DNA from: Roseimicrobium sp. ORNL1
GTDB lineage: Bacteria > Verrucomicrobiota > Verrucomicrobiia > Verrucomicrobiales > Verrucomicrobiaceae
DNA: 64,000 nucleotides
NCBI RefSeq assembly: GCF_011044495.1
Contig: NZ_CP049143.1
Span: 7,068,001 to 7,132,000, forward strand
Reading direction: 5' to 3'
The notes under the pieces were generated by a model. It saw only the letters and a program-made list of their open reading frames with translations. It had not been told where the DNA came from and searched no databases. Shown here piece after piece: positions 34,286 through 43,081 of this stretch; the first letter of the stretch is position 1, and each line of letters begins with the position of its first letter. Position numbers and translations under genes: made by a program.

Positions 34286-35572
34286 CTAGTCCACCGGCCC
34301 CTCCACCTCGGCGGGTCCTGTCTTCTCCTCCGGCAATAACATGGCCACCAGGGCCGCAGGAGCGAACAGCCACCCTGCGTAGAGCAAGGCCTCACGCACA
34401 TCGCCAACCTTCCCCGCAGCCGTGAGCCCGAAATACACGGTGCCAGCTGCCGCGACGATGCGGCCGAAGTTATAACAGAAACCCGCCCCCGTGGTGCGCA
34501 GCAGCGTGGGGAAGAGCGGTGGAAGGCACATGGTGAAGAGGCCAAACACCCCCTGGCAAGCGCCGATGATGCCAAACCACATCAGCGTATCCTGATAGCT
34601 CCTCTCCACGTGGAAGCACATCCACATCGCGCCGAAATACATCGCCAGCATCAGCACGATGGCATTCCGGAAACCGATAAACTTGGCAAACGCGCCGGCA
34701 ATGAAGTTACCGATGATGCTGCCAATCATGATCCAGAACAACGCGACTGCAGCCACGTGATTCCTCTCCGTATCGTTCATGGCCAGCACTTCCGGCAATT
34801 TTCGGATATGCGCCTGCTGCCAGAACATAAAGGCCCAGTGCGCGGTGAGCGAGATGGCGCAGATGGCCAGCACCCGCCAGGTGGTGCTGCGTACCTTCGG
34901 CCCAAACAAGGCCCCGAGGCCCGGTGGTTTCTCAGTCGCCTTGCTGCGGGCATGCTCCCACTCCTCCGTCTCGGGCACCGCCTTGCGAATCCACAGGGTG
35001 ATGAGAGCGGGAAAGATACCCACAAGGAAGATCCATCGGGGCTCATGGCTGCCAAGAAAGTAGCCCGCAGCGCAGGCGAGCAGCACCCCGCAATTCACCG
35101 CACTCTGCAGCGTGGCGGCAATCCACGGACGCCACGACTTCGGCCACGTCTCGGACAATAGCGAAGCACCCACGGCCCACTCGCCCCCGATGCCCAGCGC
35201 CGCGAGAAAGCGGAAGATGAGCAGATGCCACCAGGTCTGGGCGAAGAAAGACAACCCTGTGAACACCGCATAGGTCAGGATGGTGAGCACCAACGTGCGG
35301 CTGCGTCCCAAGAGATCTCCAACGCGCCCGAAGAAGGCGCCACCAAAAGCCCACCCCACCAGGAAGCCCGCATTGATGAGAGCGCCATGCTGTCCCACGC
35401 TCGGATCCGTCTGCGGAAGGCCCATGAGCAACGCCACGAAGGGCGTGGCCACCAGGGTGTACAAATGCATGTCCAGCCCGTCGAAGAGCCAGCCAAGCCA
35501 CGCCGCCAGTCCGGAGCGCTTTTGATGAGAAGAAAGATCGCGAAGTCGGGTGACAGGGACAGGCTTGGACAT
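34286..35572 (-). CDS. MFS transporter (metabolite:H+ symporter type)
   Basis: 428 residues with twelve membrane segments readable. The segment GWLFDGLDMHLYTLVATPFVALLMGL at the start is typical of the aromatic acid/sialic acid:H+ symporter group (helix 1 Asp), and FFGRVGDLLGRSRTLVLTILTYAVFTG is the MFS loop 2-3 motif (GRxGD..GRR). RFLAALGIGGEWAVGASLLSETWPKSWR is the helix 4 motif. A carboxylate or sugar-acid substrate is likely. The Pro/Glu-rich tail (LLPEEKTGPAEVEGPVD) is short. No partner genes give the substrate. Confidence 0.9.
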   Translation of the reverse strand: MSKPVPVTRLRDLSSHQKRSGLAAWLGWLFDGLDMHLYTLVATPFVALLMGLPQTDPSVGQHGALINAGFLVGWAFGGAFFGRVGDLLGRSRTLVLTILTYAVFTGLSFFAQTWWHLLIFRFLAALGIGGEWAVGASLLSETWPKSWRPWIAATLQSAVNCGVLLACAAGYFLGSHEPRWIFLVGIFPALITLWIRKAVPETEEWEHARSKATEKPPGLGALFGPKVRSTTWRVLAICAISLTAHWAFMFWQQAHIRKLPEVLAMNDTERNHVAAVALFWIMIGSIIGNFIAGAFAKFIGFRNAIVLMLAMYFGAMWMCFHVERSYQDTLMWFGIIGACQGVFGLFTMCLPPLFPTLLRTTGAGFCYNFGRIVAAAGTVYFGLTAAGKVGDVREALLYAGWLFAPAALVAMLLPEEKTGPAEVEGPVD

Positions 35573-35640
35573 TCCCGCGAGTCTAGCGTGGGGATCTCAC
35601 GGCGCGAAAGCGCAAACTACACTTCCCGGAACTGGAATGG

Positions 35641-36372
35641 TCATTCCGCCTTCGCCCACGCACCCGCATGCTCAGAGCGCGCCACGGCCATCGCCTTGCC
35701 CAACTGCGCCGCATATTGATCCGACTTCGGAAGCGGGGCGGGCAATCCAGAAGTCTGCTGCCCCAGTGGCGCCGCATAACCCTTGCGTACGAGCAACTCA
35801 CCCAGGTCAAAGTGTTTTCCGTCCTCCAGATCCACCGTGACAAAGCCGTAGTAACGCTCCGTGTCCGGCACGCGTTCCCACTTCGTATACACCTTGAAAC
35901 GATGTTTGCTGAGCAGGTTGGAGACAAAGGTCATGGCATCGGCGCCTGCGGCGAGCATGGCGTCGGTGGAGGCATTCTGGAAGAAAGCCGACTGCTCGCG
36001 AAAACGTTTGGGACGGGAGGCAATGAGGTCCGCCGCATCTATGAAGTACAGGACAAACACATCCTCCCTCGGCCCGCTGCGAATGCGCAAGGTGTCCGCC
36101 TCATTCGCGCGACCAGGCACCAGCTTCGGCTCGGGCAGTACCCACCACTCTCCCTGCTTGTAGGCGCGGGCCTGATGCACCTGATCCGTCCCCTCCAGCG
36201 GCACAGCCACCGGCACCGCCTTGGGAGCTGCCACGGCCTCGGCGACCGGAATCGCCTTCACCGGCTCCTTGTGCAGGCGGTAGCGCGCCTTCAGCAGCAT
36301 GGCCAGCAGCAGCATGAAAAACAGGATCACCACCGTGATGATTCCGTTGTGAATGGCGGCGCGCGGAGGCAT
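35641..36372 (-). CDS. Membrane-anchored staphylococcal-nuclease-fold protein, catalytic residues replaced
   Basis: 243 residues. One N-terminal membrane helix (IITVVILFFMLLLAMLL) is followed by a Pro/Ala linker and an OB-fold nuclease-like domain. The usual family strand with RLxGIDAPE reads FVLYFIDAADL, YGR reads YYGF, and the closing LVRKGYAAPL ... ARSEHAGAW matches the family pattern (LvxxGlA, AkxxxxGlW). The catalytic Arg of RLxGID and the Arg of YGR are absent (Val and Phe) and the Glu of DAPE is Asp, so nuclease activity is unlikely. It probably acts as a binding or scaffold domain in the envelope. Divergent from the methyltransferase gene. Confidence 0.74.
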   Translation of the reverse strand: MPPRAAIHNGIITVVILFFMLLLAMLLKARYRLHKEPVKAIPVAEAVAAPKAVPVAVPLEGTDQVHQARAYKQGEWWVLPEPKLVPGRANEADTLRIRSGPREDVFVLYFIDAADLIASRPKRFREQSAFFQNASTDAMLAAGADAMTFVSNLLSKHRFKVYTKWERVPDTERYYGFVTVDLEDGKHFDLGELLVRKGYAAPLGQQTSGLPAPLPKSDQYAAQLGKAMAVARSEHAGAWAKAE

Positions 36373-36419
36373 GGCTCCTTGTAACTCGAAATCGATTGCT
36401 TCGAAATCCCTAATTTCTC

Positions 36420-37013
36420 ATGAATTGGAACGAAATGTACGAACGCGGCGAGACGCCGTGGGAAAAGGGTCAGCCCACTCCGGTGCTCGCAGAAATGCAC
36501 GCCAAGCGGCCCGAAGTGTTTCAGGGCCAGACCTTTGTCCCCGGCTGCGGTACCGGGCATGATGCCCGCTGGCTGGCCGAGCATGGCTGCGGCCCCGTGC
36601 TGGGCGCGGACATCGCTCCGCTGGCCATCGAGCGCGCCAAAGCCACCGATACCCAAGGCCTGGCCAGCTACCGGCTCATCGACCTCTTCAATCTCCCGCA
36701 AGATGTCGTGGGTGCCTTCGACCTCGTCTGGGAACACACCTGCCTGTGCGCCCTCGATCCTTCCATGCGCCAGCAGTACGTGCAGGCGGTGCGCTCCGTG
36801 CTGAAGAAGCATGGCATGGTCGCCGGTGTGTTCTTCATCAATCCCGAGATGGATCCCGGCGAGACGGGGCCGCCCTTCGGCATTTCCGTGGCCGAGCTGG
36901 AATCTCTGTGGAGCGCCGCCGGCTTTGAACTTCTGGACGCCTGGGTGCCGACCGCTGCCTATCCCGGCCGTGAAGGCCGCGAGCGTGCGGTGATTCTGCG
37001 CCTTGTTTCTTGA
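36420..37013 (+). CDS. TPMT-family SAM-dependent methyltransferase
   Basis: 197 residues. The opening MNWNEMYERGETPWEKGQPTPVLAEM, PGCGTGHDARWLAEHG (SAM-binding motif I), VLGADIAPLAIERAKA and EHTCLCALDPSMRQQYVQAVRSVLK fit the thiopurine S-methyltransferase family, including bacterial members that methylate thiols, selenium and tellurium compounds. GxGxG-equivalent PGCGTG and the acidic motif II (ADIA) are intact. The likely role is methylation of a small thiol or chalcogen compound. It is convergent with the dGTPase gene (17 nt between stops). Confidence 0.92.
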   Translation: MNWNEMYERGETPWEKGQPTPVLAEMHAKRPEVFQGQTFVPGCGTGHDARWLAEHGCGPVLGADIAPLAIERAKATDTQGLASYRLIDLFNLPQDVVGAFDLVWEHTCLCALDPSMRQQYVQAVRSVLKKHGMVAGVFFINPEMDPGETGPPFGISVAELESLWSAAGFELLDAWVPTAAYPGREGRERAVILRLVS

Positions 37014-37029
37014 GGGAGGTAGCTCTCTC

Positions 37030-38298
37030 TCAAAGAAACTCACCCATCCCGGCGCCCACGTCGAAGAGGCGCTGGTGCACGCGGTAAGCGCTGCGATCCG
37101 TCAGGCTCGCGATCCAATCGCAGACCAACCTGGCGCGGACTCTTTCGTCCTCCTCGCGATCGAGCACGCGTTCCACCGCCTCCGGCAGGAAATGCCAGAC
37201 ACGGCCGCCCTCGCGTTTGATGTATCTCTCGGCCAGCACTTCGAAGAGTCGCTTCAGGACGCTCTCCGCCTTGTAATCGAGCTGGTGGAGTTGCGGCGTT
37301 TCAAACACCAGGTCCATGGCGATGCGCTTGTTCAGCCGGGCGCGCTTTTGCATGGTCGCATCCACGACCAGCTCGTAGCGATAGCGCCGTGAGAGCTCGC
37401 TCATGAAGTTGCCGCGGATCTGCAGCGAACACGCACGGATGTGCTCGCCAATGCCGCGTCCCAATCTCCCCTCCACCTTCCCTTCACGGATCGCCTTGAG
37501 GAGGAATTCTACCTGGACCGTTTCCGCGTCATCCAGTGGATTGCCCGCAGCCCAGGTCTCCAGTTTGGCCTCTGTGATGAAACCGCGCTGGATGGCGTCT
37601 GACAGGTCATTGATGGAGTACGCGGTGTCATCCGCCCAGTCCATGATCTGGCACTCCAGGCTGCGGAAGCTGTTGCGCACCTCGCCGGGGGAAAGCTCCA
37701 CGGGGAAGGGCTGCTCGCCATGCACGAAATCCAGCGCCGCGGACTGCTCGTCGTAAAGGTAGTGATTCTTCGCGGTGGGGGTTTCGTGATGCAGTGTCTT
37801 ATACTTCATCACACCATCCAGCAGGGCCCGGGTGGGATCCATGCCCTCCCGACCTTCACCGAAGATGGTGCGGGTGAGTAGCCGGAGGGTCTGGGCATTT
37901 CCCTCAAAGCCCCCATAGGGCTTCATCAACTGGTGCAGCGCCCGCTCGCCGGTGTGGCCAAAGGGAGGATGCCCCAAATCGTGGGCCAGACAGGTGGCTT
38001 CCACGAGATCGGTGTCGATGCCCTCGCTCCCCTGCAGCAGCTCACTGCTCTTCTGCAGCCATGCGCAGATGGAGCGCCCCACCTGCGCGACCTCCAGCGA
38101 GTGCGTCAGGCGCGTGCGATAGAAATCATACTCGCCGACGAGGAAGGAATAAAAGACCTGCGTCTTACCCTGCAGGCGCCGGAGGGCGGCGCTGTGCAGG
38201 ATGCGATCGCGATCGATCTGGAACGGCGTACGGTGATCGTCCGGGTGCGCTGACCTGGACGATACCGTCGCTGTATCAAAACTGGAGTAGAAGCTCAT
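37030..38298 (-). CDS. dgt: Deoxyguanosinetriphosphate triphosphohydrolase (dGTPase-like HD protein)
   Basis: 422 residues from ATG 38298 (MSFYSSFDTA); the ATG at 38337 adds 13 residues and would overlap the next gene. HD metal-binding residues: RLTHSLEVAQ (His), CLAHDLGHPPFGHTGE (HD, with the following His) and WADDTAYSINDLSDA (Asp). DRDRILHSAALRRLQGKTQVF opens the dGTPase domain. The enzyme hydrolyses dNTPs, chiefly dGTP, to nucleosides and tripolyphosphate. The C-terminal part (KAESVLKRLFEVLAERYIKREG) is the typical closing helix. Convergent with the methyltransferase. Confidence 0.94.
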   Translation of the reverse strand: MSFYSSFDTATVSSRSAHPDDHRTPFQIDRDRILHSAALRRLQGKTQVFYSFLVGEYDFYRTRLTHSLEVAQVGRSICAWLQKSSELLQGSEGIDTDLVEATCLAHDLGHPPFGHTGERALHQLMKPYGGFEGNAQTLRLLTRTIFGEGREGMDPTRALLDGVMKYKTLHHETPTAKNHYLYDEQSAALDFVHGEQPFPVELSPGEVRNSFRSLECQIMDWADDTAYSINDLSDAIQRGFITEAKLETWAAGNPLDDAETVQVEFLLKAIREGKVEGRLGRGIGEHIRACSLQIRGNFMSELSRRYRYELVVDATMQKRARLNKRIAMDLVFETPQLHQLDYKAESVLKRLFEVLAERYIKREGGRVWHFLPEAVERVLDREEDERVRARLVCDWIASLTDRSAYRVHQRLFDVGAGMGEFL

Positions 38299-38329
38299 CA
38301 ACCCCGCCGGCGTAGCAGGCGGGTATGCT

Positions 38330-40540
38330 TCAGTCAAAGGAAACGATGTCCTTCAGTTCCCATTTGAGCGAGAGGCGGGGCAGATCCTTCTCCTGGAAGG
38401 CGTGGCCACGAAGTGCGCGCAGGGCCTGCACCCACTTGAGGTTCTGCCGGGCTTCCTTGATCTGTTCCGGCGTTTGGGTGGGCGAGAGCGCCGCAGCGTC
38501 GCTGGCCCATTCCGCAATCGCACTGAGGTCCAGGCGCCAGACCAGGCCATCGAGCGGCTGCGCCGGAGGCGTGGCCAGATCGCCGATGAAGCTTTCAGCA
38601 GCAGGCTTCGACGTGCTGACCACAAGCAGCTTGTCGCTGATGGAGGACACAGGGAAGAGGTCTCCATTGAAGAACTCGTTCTTGTAGAACCATGTCGTCA
38701 TGCCATTCGCTTCGGAGCTTTCCGGAGTGGGCACTTTGGGAGCTTCAGCACCCTCACCACCCTGCCCGAACACCGAGGCGAGAATCCCGGAGAGCGCATC
38801 GGTAGTCTTGCTGATCGACGCCCATCCGCTGGCGATTTCGCTGCGGTTGGCCACTTCGGCGACCAGGGTCGCACGGGGGAACTTCATCTTCTGGGCATCT
38901 TCAAGAGGCACACCCGGAAGCGAGGGCATCTTTCCATTCACATCCAAAAGCATCGCAAACTGGCTGCCGAGTCCCTTGTCACTGATCTGGACATCCGCGA
39001 GGTACAGCTCCTTGATCGTGGGCAGGATGGCCATTTCAAAGAGGGCAAACTTCTGGCCGCCGTCCTGACCGGCAATGCCTGCCTGCACCAGCTGCTGGGC
39101 TGCGGTGTAGCCGATGGTGAGCAGCTTTTCCATCCACAGACGGACCGCCTTCTCATAGGCAGGATTGCGGTGGTACGCGATGCCAAAGACCACGCCCGGA
39201 CGGTCCACCAGATTGGCGAAGGTGAGCGGCTTGCCCAGGGTCACCGCGCGGGTACGCGCACCGCCGAAGAACTCAGCCTGCAGCGCGCCGCCTTCCCACC
39301 AGGAAATGCCGGAGACGTCCGTGAAATCACGTGAGTACACGTCGGTCTCAAGCGGCACCAAATCTGACACCTGCTTCTCGAGCAGTTCGGCCATGGGCTT
39401 GAACAGTTCGTTCCCCTTCATCGCGCTCACCGCACCGCGCAGCATGGGCACCAGCGGCTGGTCGTCATGCATGGCGCTCATCGTGGCGGCAGTGGAAAAC
39501 ACCAGGCCGGTGAGATCCTTCTGTGCGAAGGGCACCAGAGAGGCCAGCTCGGGCTTGGCGAGAAGCGACTTGGTGGGATCCGCGGCAAACTTCAGGTGAT
39601 CCAGATTCTTGCCGGTCGCGACAATCAAATACCCTTCCACAGTGCCAATGCCGAGGACGAACTTCTTTTTGCGCACGTCTTCCAGAGCCTTGGCAAAGGC
39701 CTTCTGGGAAGGCTCCGGGAACATCTTCGCCGGCCCTTCCGTGAGTTCCTTCTGCTTTTCCTCGGTGATGACCTTGGTCATCTCGATGGTGACCACCTTG
39801 AAAGCATGGCCGTCAGCAGTCTTGAAGTCCGAGATGTCGACCCACTCCGGTTTGTCCTTGAGAGATTTCTCGCTGAAGATCTCGGCGATTGCTTCCGCGC
39901 CCTTGTCCGTTTTCACGCCCGCGATGAGGGACGGGAGTTCGAACTTGGCGATGAACTGGCCGACCTTGTCGAGGCTGTCCTGATCCGTGAGAAGCGGCTG
40001 GAAGATGGCAAGAGGATTCGGCCCTCCTTCTCCTCCGCCCTGCAGGTTGGCCATGCCACCCGTCAGGAGCATTTTCATGTTCACCTCATTGTACAGGCGG
40101 TTCAGGTCACGCATGAGCGCGGCATCCCGGGCAAAACCCGCAGTACCGGCGATGAACATGTCATCACCCCAGAGGTCGAGGAAAAGCTGCTGCGCCTTGT
40201 TCTCCGAGGAGGGCGCCGGAGTCTTGTCATTCACCAGACCGCTCAGGTCTTTCCACCAGACGGTGTTTTTGATGTTGCCCAGATGCTTCTTAAGCTGGGC
40301 GGAGCCGACGTAAAACTCCGCATCCACCGGCAATTTCGCAGCAAAACCGAGCTTCGCGGCGTGGTCCGCCAGTGATGCCGGCTTCGCTGCCTTGGCTGGC
40401 TCGGCCTTGGGAGATGCTGCGGTACCCCCGTCGGCTTTGGGAGTGGAGGACTCCTCTTTTTTACCACACTGGCTCAGGGAGAAAGCCAGGGGAAGAACGA
40501 GGACGGGGAAGAACCGGCGGAGACGACTCAGTGGTTTCAT
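38330..40540 (-). CDS. Large exported lipoprotein of unknown function
   Basis: 736 residues from ATG 40540 (MKPLSRLRRFFPVLVLPLAFSLSQC); an upstream extension of 44 residues lacks a signal. The lipobox FSLSQC gives an acylated N-terminus, then a Lys/Ser/Pro-rich spacer. The mature part (~70-736) has long alpha/beta segments (VDAEFYVGSAQLKKHLGNIKNTVWWKDL, EKQVSDLVPLETDVYSRDFTDVSGISWWEGGAL, EKAVRLWMEKLLTIGYTAAQQLV). It has no catalytic motif I recognise. Its size and the repeated phrase DAEFYVGSAQ resemble DUF3352-like cyanobacterial lipoproteins, but I cannot confirm this. Upstream of and on the same strand as the dGTPase gene. Confidence 0.75.
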   Translation of the reverse strand: MKPLSRLRRFFPVLVLPLAFSLSQCGKKEESSTPKADGGTAASPKAEPAKAAKPASLADHAAKLGFAAKLPVDAEFYVGSAQLKKHLGNIKNTVWWKDLSGLVNDKTPAPSSENKAQQLFLDLWGDDMFIAGTAGFARDAALMRDLNRLYNEVNMKMLLTGGMANLQGGGEGGPNPLAIFQPLLTDQDSLDKVGQFIAKFELPSLIAGVKTDKGAEAIAEIFSEKSLKDKPEWVDISDFKTADGHAFKVVTIEMTKVITEEKQKELTEGPAKMFPEPSQKAFAKALEDVRKKKFVLGIGTVEGYLIVATGKNLDHLKFAADPTKSLLAKPELASLVPFAQKDLTGLVFSTAATMSAMHDDQPLVPMLRGAVSAMKGNELFKPMAELLEKQVSDLVPLETDVYSRDFTDVSGISWWEGGALQAEFFGGARTRAVTLGKPLTFANLVDRPGVVFGIAYHRNPAYEKAVRLWMEKLLTIGYTAAQQLVQAGIAGQDGGQKFALFEMAILPTIKELYLADVQISDKGLGSQFAMLLDVNGKMPSLPGVPLEDAQKMKFPRATLVAEVANRSEIASGWASISKTTDALSGILASVFGQGGEGAEAPKVPTPESSEANGMTTWFYKNEFFNGDLFPVSSISDKLLVVSTSKPAAESFIGDLATPPAQPLDGLVWRLDLSAIAEWASDAAALSPTQTPEQIKEARQNLKWVQALRALRGHAFQEKDLPRLSLKWELKDIVSFD

Positions 40541-40773
40541 TGCGGGCGGGAAGCTAGCAGGAGTGCCCCGCTTGGCAACCGAACTGCGTGAACACTTGCT
40601 CCATGAACCTGTAAACGGAGCATTTCGGAGCACTAAAACTTTCACAACTTCCCTTGAACATTCCCTGTCCACACATGTCCTGACAACGCGTCATCCACCT
40701 GAATACAATTTTGCAAAGAGGCTGAACTGCGCACTTCCCTAATGGCCCTATCTTTGCCACAATCACACACGAC

Positions 40774-41469
40774 ATGAAAGAATATGCCTTCATCCATGAA
40801 CACGGGCAGGTGCCTGACAGCCTGCGCACGGTCCCGTTCCTGGAGTCCTTCAGCGACGAGCAGCTCGACGACGTCCTAAATTCCAGCAGCTATATCCACT
40901 GTGAACCTGAAGATGTGATCATCCAGGAAGGCGCCGTGGACTCGCGCATTTACATTCTCCTGAACGGCGTTGTGGACGTGCGCAAGGATGGAAAGACGCT
41001 GGCCACCATCAAGCGGCCCGGCGAAGTCTTTGGCGAGCTGGCCGTGGTGAATGACGACCGCCGCTCCGCCTCCGTGGTGGCTGCCAAGCCCACCGTCTGC
41101 CTCGCGGTGGACCAGAAGTTCCTCCAGGACGTGAAGCCCAGGGACGAGTATCCCGCCTTCTACGCCGCGCTGTATGAATTCATCGCCCGGGTGACGGCCG
41201 GACGCCTTCAGGCCACTTCCCGCCGCCTCGCCGAGGTGGAGAAGGAACTGCGTGAACTGAAAGCCAGCCTGGCCGCCGAAGGTGGCGAGAGCAGCGAACC
41301 CTCCGCTCCGGCTGCGCCCCCTGCCAAAACGCAGAACGGCCACGGAGGGCTGAAGAAGTCCAAGGCGGCCGCCGCCAGCAAGCCAGCCTCCGCACGCAAA
41401 CCGGTGGCCAAGCGCCGCCCCGCCAAGCCACGCCGCGTCCTCGCCAAACGCAAGGCGGGCAGGAGATAG
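40774..41469 (+). CDS. Cyclic-nucleotide-binding domain protein with histone-H1-like basic tail
   Basis: 231 residues. Residues ~20-120 form a cNMP-binding domain: FLESFSDEQLDDVL, VIIQEGAVDSRIYILLNGVVDVRKDGKT and the phosphate-binding cassette PGEVFGELAVVNDDRRSASVVA (Glu88 and Arg96/97 in place). No helix-turn-helix follows. Instead residues ~130-165 are helical and partly coiled coil (GRLQATSRRLAEVEKELRELKASL), followed by an Ala/Pro/Lys tail (~190-231) with KKSKAAAASKPASARKPVAKRRPAKPRR, like bacterial AlgP or histone-H1-like tails. It may bind DNA through the tail under cAMP or c-di-GMP control; the ligand is not known. Confidence 0.85.
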   Translation: MKEYAFIHEHGQVPDSLRTVPFLESFSDEQLDDVLNSSSYIHCEPEDVIIQEGAVDSRIYILLNGVVDVRKDGKTLATIKRPGEVFGELAVVNDDRRSASVVAAKPTVCLAVDQKFLQDVKPRDEYPAFYAALYEFIARVTAGRLQATSRRLAEVEKELRELKASLAAEGGESSEPSAPAAPPAKTQNGHGGLKKSKAAAASKPASARKPVAKRRPAKPRRVLAKRKAGRR

Positions 41470-41512
41470 ACAGATTTCGGCACATTGAGAGGACCGCAGC
41501 GAGGGCTGTACC

Positions 41513-41537
41513 AAGGCGAATTTCGCCTTCCGTTTTG
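41513..41537 (+). terminator. Intrinsic terminator after the cNMP-domain gene
   Basis: Palindrome AAGGCGAA (41513-41520), T, TTCGCCTT (41522-41529) followed by CCGTTTT. It lies 43 bases after the stop of the cNMP gene, ahead of the convergent porin gene. The stem is good but the T run is delayed by CCG. Confidence 0.65.
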
Positions 41538-41599
41538 CACGCCCCCGGTTTCACACTTGCATCACTGCACGCGGCAGCTCGTGAGGCGATCCGTGGCCA

Positions 41600-42994
41600 T
41601 CAAAACTTCACACTCACAGAAATCATTCCAAAATCGACGTCCTCCCCGCCATTTTGTTGAATGAAACGGCCTGCAAAAAAGTGGGTGTAGGCGGCCGCAA
41701 CCTGGACATGCCGGGTGGCGTGCCAGGTCACGGCGACCGAGAGATCTGTGCCTACAAACCGGGCGAAGTCTGGGTTCCCCTCATAAATGACTGCTCCACC
41801 TGGGGTGTAAATCCCGTCCTCCCCACTTTCCCTCCAGTAAAAGTCGCTTCCAAGATCGATTGTCCACCCCCGGGAAGGCTGCAGCCGGAGACAAGGATGA
41901 ACGTCCATAAAGTTCTGGGGCCCCAGCAGGGATGCCTCGGTAAAGTAGTTGCCACGGGGGAACAGGGGATTGAGCGTCTGTAGATCGCGATCGGATCGAT
42001 CACGGTCCCCCGACGCGATCGCGGCCTTCAATCCCAGGCGGGGCCGACCCCAGAGGTGAGGTACCGTGTATCCATGGTCCGTGGCGAGTGACCACGCCGC
42101 GATGTCACCTTCTGCAAATCTGCCAAACTGGTAAAGGGCCTCATGATTAAAGTCCCACCGCCCTCGTGTTCCAAAGAACCGCGCCCCCAGTGTATGTCGC
42201 TCCTCCCGGCCGCTGCCTTGGCTGAACCTAGAACGTGGGCTGTCCAGTCCCAGATAGTACAGGTCGAGCTTGATACCAGGCAGCGCAGTAACGGGCAGCG
42301 TGGCGTAAGCGCCCCAGAACCAGAGATCGCGAATGTGCTGATCATCGAAGACACCAGTATCCACTTCAACAGGACTGGAGAAGAACAGATCCAGTGAGCT
42401 TTCGTTCTTCCGATAAAGGAGACGCACCGCATCAAACGCCCGGCGGCTGTTGGTCCCCTCGCGAACACTGATCAGGCGCTCGGAGCCGTAGGACATCTCT
42501 TGCCTGCCCACGCGCAGCGTCAGGCTTTGGTCGTTCCTGGTAAGCATCACCAGATCCCCGAAAAGCTGATGAAGATCCACCGCGTTACGGTCCGTCGGCC
42601 TCGGCCCACCTGGGCGGCCGTCCTCCAGCGAGCTCTGCAACTGTCCGAAAATTCGGAACCTTTCAGAAGCATGGAAGTCCGCATGCAGCAGGTAGCGCTG
42701 CATCAGGTAGGCATTGTCCGCATCGGGGTTGGCGCTGAAGAACTCGTTCTCATAACTTTCAAAGCGCTCCCGCAATTCTCCACCCACCGAAAGGTAGCCA
42801 GCTCTGCCATCTAGCACTGGAAGGTATTTCAGCGCGTCCCAAAAACCAGAGCGTTCGGACGGATTCTGGAGGAAGCGGTAATCTTCATCATAGCGCAAGG
42901 ATTTGAATGGTGGGCGTTCGGCCTCCGCGTTTGCGTCCGCGATCAGAACACCCGCCATCAACATCTGCACAAAAGGGAGAGCGAAGCGGTTCAT
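41600..42994 (-). CDS. Alginate-export-family outer-membrane porin
   Basis: 464 residues from ATG 42994 (MNRFALPFVQMLMAGVLI..., signal peptide to ANAEA). Beta-barrel features: alternating strands throughout and the last residues VDFGMISVSVKF ending in aromatic Phe, as outer-membrane beta barrels do. Alginate_exp features include YLSVGGELRERFESYENEF, RFRIFGQLQSSLEDGR, RVGRQEMSYGSERLISVREGTNSRRAFDAVR, and LPGIKLDLYYLGLD. It would let polysaccharide, aromatic or small polar solutes cross the outer membrane. No synthesis genes for alginate are near, so the specific substrate is open. Confidence 0.88.
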   Translation of the reverse strand: MNRFALPFVQMLMAGVLIADANAEAERPPFKSLRYDEDYRFLQNPSERSGFWDALKYLPVLDGRAGYLSVGGELRERFESYENEFFSANPDADNAYLMQRYLLHADFHASERFRIFGQLQSSLEDGRPGGPRPTDRNAVDLHQLFGDLVMLTRNDQSLTLRVGRQEMSYGSERLISVREGTNSRRAFDAVRLLYRKNESSLDLFFSSPVEVDTGVFDDQHIRDLWFWGAYATLPVTALPGIKLDLYYLGLDSPRSRFSQGSGREERHTLGARFFGTRGRWDFNHEALYQFGRFAEGDIAAWSLATDHGYTVPHLWGRPRLGLKAAIASGDRDRSDRDLQTLNPLFPRGNYFTEASLLGPQNFMDVHPCLRLQPSRGWTIDLGSDFYWRESGEDGIYTPGGAVIYEGNPDFARFVGTDLSVAVTWHATRHVQVAAAYTHFFAGRFIQQNGGEDVDFGMISVSVKF

Positions 42995-43018
42995 CGGGAT
43001 ACCCTCTCCAGCATGGAA

Positions 43019-43050
43019 GCGGAGCCACTCAACCATGGAAGTGGCTCCGC
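43019..43050 (-). terminator. Hairpin between the isochorismatase and porin genes
   Basis: Perfect 11-bp stem (GCGGAGCCACT at 43019-43029 with AGTGGCTCCGC at 43040-43050), ten-base loop, 32 bases after the stop of the 43082 gene on the minus strand. The following minus-strand bases are only TTCC, so it may be a weak terminator or an attenuator hairpin between the two genes. Confidence 0.45.
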
Positions 43051-43081
43051 TGTCCAGAGATTGCGCTCAGGCCAGGTTTCT

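Noticed and set aside
38299-38337. Upstream start (38337) for the dGTPase
   Set aside because: It would overlap the end of the upstream lipoprotein gene by 8 bases and the added 13 residues are not typical of the family; kept as an alternative only.
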